From positions 62,001 through 126,000 of the forward strand of contig JACKAC010000002.1 of the NCBI GenBank assembly GCA_020635255.1: DNA of 64,000 nucleotides. The letters run 5' to 3'. Origin of the DNA: Ignavibacteriales bacterium (GTDB lineage: Bacteria > Bacteroidota > Ignavibacteria > Tepidaquicellales > Tepidaquicellaceae). The notes beneath the pieces are model-generated. The model saw nothing but the letters and a program-made list of their open reading frames with translations. It had not been told where the DNA came from and made no database searches. Shown here in pieces: positions 61,589-64,000 of this stretch. The stretch's first letter is position 1. Every line of letters begins with the position of its first letter. Made by a program: the position numbers and the translations under genes.

Positions 61589-61945
61589 ATGAAAAAATTA
61601 TTTCTCATTTTTATTTTTGCGCTGTCGGGAGCAGCTTTCTCTACAAATATAGCTCTCTGCCAGAAAGTATATCCTGTAAAATATGAATCGCAGGCGGATA
61701 TTAAGGTCTATATCGTTGATTATGAATCTCAGGCTGACCTCAATGTATATACGGTCAGGTATGAATCGCAGGCTGACGAGGACGGGCTATGGTATTTCGT
61801 AGATTATGAGTCCCAGGCTGATTTTAAGCTGTACTTCGTCGACTATGAGTCCCAGGCTGATCTAACGATCTACAAGGTACAATATGAGTCACAAGCCGGC
61901 TGGAACAATAAATCCAAGGCATACCTGCTGATGAAAAAGAATTAA
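61589..61945 (+). CDS. Secreted YESQAD-repeat protein (DUF6150-like)
   Basis: The protein has 118 residues with a signal peptide (FLIFIFALSGAAFSTNIALCQ), then six copies of YESQA(D/G) at a 13-residue spacing (one unit is 15): KYESQAD, DYESQAD, RYESQAD, DYESQAD, DYESQAD and QYESQAG. It ends in WNNKSKAYLLMKKN. This matches what I remember of DUF6150, small proteins predicted to form a knotted repeat fold; that recollection is not checked here. The repeats are also visible in the DNA. The function is unknown. It is followed after 3 bases by a nitrilase-like gene. Confidence 0.8.
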   Translation: MKKLFLIFIFALSGAAFSTNIALCQKVYPVKYESQADIKVYIVDYESQADLNVYTVRYESQADEDGLWYFVDYESQADFKLYFVDYESQADLTIYKVQYESQAGWNNKSKAYLLMKKN

Positions 61946-61948
61946 TAT

Positions 61949-62677
61949 ATGAGGATTTGTGCTGCTCAAACCCTGCCTGTTAGAGGTGATATGCAACAAA
62001 ATACCAACGATCACCTTTCCTTTATAAAAAAAGCGCTCGAGCATAGAGCGCGTCTTATAGTTTTCCCAGAACTGTCATTAACCGGATATGAACCGTCGCT
62101 TGCCGGAGAACTTGCATCCTCTCCGGAAGATAAAAGGCTCGATGTTTTTCAAAATGTGAGCGATGAAGGTGAGATAATCATTTGTGTGGGTCTGCCCACC
62201 GGATCAAATGACGGTGTAAGAATAAGTATGGTGATCTTTTCGCCTGGCTCAGACAGAAGGATCTATTCAAAGCAATATCTTCATTCGGATGAACTGCCTT
62301 ATTTCATAGAAGGCAGCGAGCAGATGATTCTTTCCCTCGAAGATAATCATATTACCCCTGCCATTTGCTACGAGTCATTACTCCCGGAACATTCCGAAAA
62401 AGCAAATGAGCTTGGTTCTGGGATTTACTTGACAAGCGTTGTAAAAAACAAGAATGGGGTTGAAAAAGTATTTGCGCATTTTCCCGGGATTGCAAAAAAA
62501 TATTCAATGGATGTCATAATGTCTAACAGCGTTGGACCATGTGAAATTTTCGATTCTTACGGTACATCCTCTGCTTGGAATAAGGAGGGAAAGCTATGCG
62601 GGGAGATGGATAATTCTAATCCCGGTATATTGATTTATGATACTGAAACCGGTGAAACGGAGATCGAATACTTATGA
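61949..62677 (+). CDS. Carbon-nitrogen hydrolase (nitrilase superfamily)
   Basis: The protein has 242 residues with the Glu-Lys-Cys triad: E41 (FPELSLTGYEP), K108 (RIYSKQYLHSDE) and C140 (AICYESLLPEH). It probably hydrolyses an amide or nitrile of a small metabolite; length and motif suggest an omega-amidase-type enzyme rather than an NAD synthetase domain. Overlaps the following gene by 4 bases (ATGA) and forms an operon with it and the YCII gene. Confidence 0.92.
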   Translation: MRICAAQTLPVRGDMQQNTNDHLSFIKKALEHRARLIVFPELSLTGYEPSLAGELASSPEDKRLDVFQNVSDEGEIIICVGLPTGSNDGVRISMVIFSPGSDRRIYSKQYLHSDELPYFIEGSEQMILSLEDNHITPAICYESLLPEHSEKANELGSGIYLTSVVKNKNGVEKVFAHFPGIAKKYSMDVIMSNSVGPCEIFDSYGTSSAWNKEGKLCGEMDNSNPGILIYDTETGETEIEYL

Positions 62678-63594
62678 ATAAGCCAAAGAAGATAATTTTA
62701 GCCGGAGGGTCCGGTTTTCTGGGTGGTTGTCTGATAAAACACTTTTATAATTCCGATATTCAGGTTGTTGTGCTTTCAAGAAATCCAAAGTCTCCGGACA
62801 AAAACATTTTATATGTAAAATGGGACGGAAAAACATTGGGAGAATGGGCTAAAGAGATAGACGGTAGTGACGTTGTGATCAACTTGGCGGGAAGATCGGT
62901 TAATTGCAGGTATAACGAGAAGAACAGGAAAGAGATTATTAATTCAAGGGTAGATTCTACTGATATAATAGGAGAGGCAATATTAAGGTCAACGGATCCT
63001 CCTAAGCTATGGATCAATTCCAGCACAGCCGCGATATATGGTGATTCGGGAGATGAGATAATGGATGAGTCGTCTCCCGTGCCGGGCGGTTTTTCGCCCG
63101 GAGTTGCGAAAAAGTGGGAAGAGACATTCAATAATATTGTTACCCCGGGTACAAGGAAAGTTTATCTGCGTATTGGGCTGGTATTTGGAAAGGACGGGGG
63201 TGTGCTTAAGCCTTTCACAATAGTAACAAGACTTGGGCTGGGTGGAAAGTTTGGCAGCGGTAAACAATACATCAGCTGGATGCACGAATTGGATTTTTGC
63301 AGGGTTATCGACTGGGTGATAAAGAATGATACTGCGGAAGGAATGATAATATGCACCGGTCCGGAACCTGTAACAAATGTAGAACTAATGAGAACACTCC
63401 GCAAAGTTTTGCATGTCCCAATCGGCATTCCCAATCCGGCCTTTATGCTTAAAATAGGCACGAAGATAATCGGTACGGAACATGAGCTTATATTAATGGG
63501 GAGACGGGTTATTCCAAAATATCTGCTTGAACACGGGTTTGAATTTAAATATCCACATCTAAAAGAGACATTGGAAGATATATTCAAGAAATAA
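62674..63594 (+). CDS. TIGR01777-family NAD-dependent epimerase (YfcH-like)
   Basis: The protein has 306 residues. The Rossmann motif GGSGFLGGCLIKHFY is followed by VVINLAGRSVNCRYNEKNRKEIINSRVDST (the family-specific asparagine-rich loop) and WINSSTAAIYGD, then a C-terminal part with LRIGLVFGKDGGVLKPF and WMHELDFCRVIDWV. The physiological substrate is unknown. It is coupled to the nitrilase gene upstream (ATGA) and shares one base with the YCII gene downstream (TAATG). Confidence 0.93.
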   Translation: MNKPKKIILAGGSGFLGGCLIKHFYNSDIQVVVLSRNPKSPDKNILYVKWDGKTLGEWAKEIDGSDVVINLAGRSVNCRYNEKNRKEIINSRVDSTDIIGEAILRSTDPPKLWINSSTAAIYGDSGDEIMDESSPVPGGFSPGVAKKWEETFNNIVTPGTRKVYLRIGLVFGKDGGVLKPFTIVTRLGLGGKFGSGKQYISWMHELDFCRVIDWVIKNDTAEGMIICTGPEPVTNVELMRTLRKVLHVPIGIPNPAFMLKIGTKIIGTEHELILMGRRVIPKYLLEHGFEFKYPHLKETLEDIFKK

Positions 63595-63866
63595 TGGCAG
63601 AATACTATTATATATTAGATTGGTCTAAAGGAGACAACTGGGGCTCTCCGGATGATCCCATTTTCTTAGCTCATATTGAATATATGAAGGAGCTGAATGA
63701 CAAAGGAAAGCTGAAATTTGGTGGTCCTTACGAAGACGGTACGGGGAGCCTGACAGTATTTGACTGTACTGAAGAGGAAATTAAAGCGATCATGGAAAAT
63801 GACCCCGCGTTGAGAAACAATATAATGAAAGTGTCTTTGAAGAAAATGGATATTTTCTATCAGTAA
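63594..63866 (+). CDS. YCII-domain protein
   Basis: The protein has 90 residues. It has the compact alpha-beta fold of YCII proteins with AHIEYMKELNDKGKLKFGGPYEDGTGSLTVFDCTEEEIKAIMENDP. YCII domains can act as dehalogenases or chlorinases or be non-catalytic. It is the last gene of the nitrilase-epimerase-YCII unit; no terminator was noticed. Confidence 0.87.
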   Translation: MAEYYYILDWSKGDNWGSPDDPIFLAHIEYMKELNDKGKLKFGGPYEDGTGSLTVFDCTEEEIKAIMENDPALRNNIMKVSLKKMDIFYQ

Positions 63867-63907
63867 AATCAATTGGAATATCTGCAACTTAAACGACTTA
63901 GCATCTA

Positions 63908-63934
63908 TTGACATTTGAGTAAAAACTGTATAGT
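63908..63934 (+). promoter_or_regulatory. Possible promoter for the terminal gene
   Basis: TTGACA at 63908-63913 and TATAGT at 63929-63934 with a 15-base spacer, 20 bases before the GTG start at 63955. FCB promoters often differ from this pattern, so it is tentative. Confidence 0.3.
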
Positions 63935-63954
63935 TTCCCCAAAAAACTTCTACC

Positions 63955-64000
63955 GTGAAATACCTTCTCGTTTTGATTTCCCTTTTATCTTTGACAGGCT
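63955..64000 (+). CDS. Start of an exported protein, cut by window end
   Basis: A GTG start (63955) begins VKYLLVLISLLSLTG, the beginning of a signal peptide, and the frame is open to the end of the window. The product cannot be identified. Confidence 0.5.
   Translation, partial: MKYLLVLISLLSLTG

Noticed and set aside
1..64000. Integrated prophage or conjugative element
   Set aside because: No integrase, transposase, tRNA attachment site, phage structural operon or transfer gene was found; the phage-like repeat at 47434 is a single domain pattern.

Overview
The window looks like chromosomal sequence from a member of the Bacteroidetes/Chlorobi (FCB) group, most likely Ignavibacteriota or a close relative. 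Eight genes end in the type IX secretion (T9SS, Por) C-terminal domain, with the NYPNPFNPTT signature followed by a beta-sandwich and a final MxLVK or LIK. The same DNA carries DUF4870, DUF3667, DUF1569, DinB, EgtB/EgtD and AraC families typical of free-living members of that group. No rRNA, tRNA, CRISPR array or transposase was seen. Coding density is high, and many genes are stop/start coupled.

Region 1 (1-4.3 kb): the 3' part of a helical-repeat protein, a DUF347 membrane protein, a secreted PepSY-like protein and an OmpR/EnvZ-type two-component pair. Region 2 (4.3-6 kb): an AT-rich accessory gene with a HEPN-type R-x4-H motif, then a short patch of repeats. Region 3 (6-24.6 kb) is the most striking part. 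Minus-strand helical proteins that mostly share an LLKTFS...SPYF N-terminus alternate with plus-strand T9SS-exported proteins (propellers, Asp-box repeats, a beta-helix). Two of the exported genes are preceded by a translationally coupled small helical protein. The repeated divergent layout suggests a duplicated cassette of unknown function.

Region 4 (24.6-38 kb): DUF4870 membrane proteins, a nucleotidyltransferase-like protein, a fused substrate-binding/permease osmoprotectant transporter, an M1-like peptidase, an AraC regulator, DUF1569 and DinB proteins, a GNAT enzyme, tandem S41 peptidases and a MarR-GNAT fusion. Region 5 (38-47 kb): two T9SS propellers flank a 436-bp gap that holds a candidate structured RNA. 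After them come a glycosyltransferase/DUF3667 pair, ApaG, a divergent GroES-like protein, a secreted HExxH protein and a second AraC regulator.

Region 6 (47-58 kb): a lysine-rich exported protein, then a redox/stress set (RidA, DUF3052, OsmC, GNAT, MsrB, DinB, a thioredoxin-fold protein) and the ergothioneine-type enzymes EgtD and EgtB. Next is the ATPase that probably serves the transporter in region 4, and an alpha/beta hydrolase. Region 7 (58-64 kb): a ComB-like phosphatase, a DEAD-box helicase with a terminator-like hairpin in its leader, a TMEM175-like channel, a YESQAD-repeat protein (DUF6150-like) and a coupled nitrilase/epimerase/YCII operon. The last gene runs off the end of the window.

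All family assignments come from reading motifs by eye; no database search was run.
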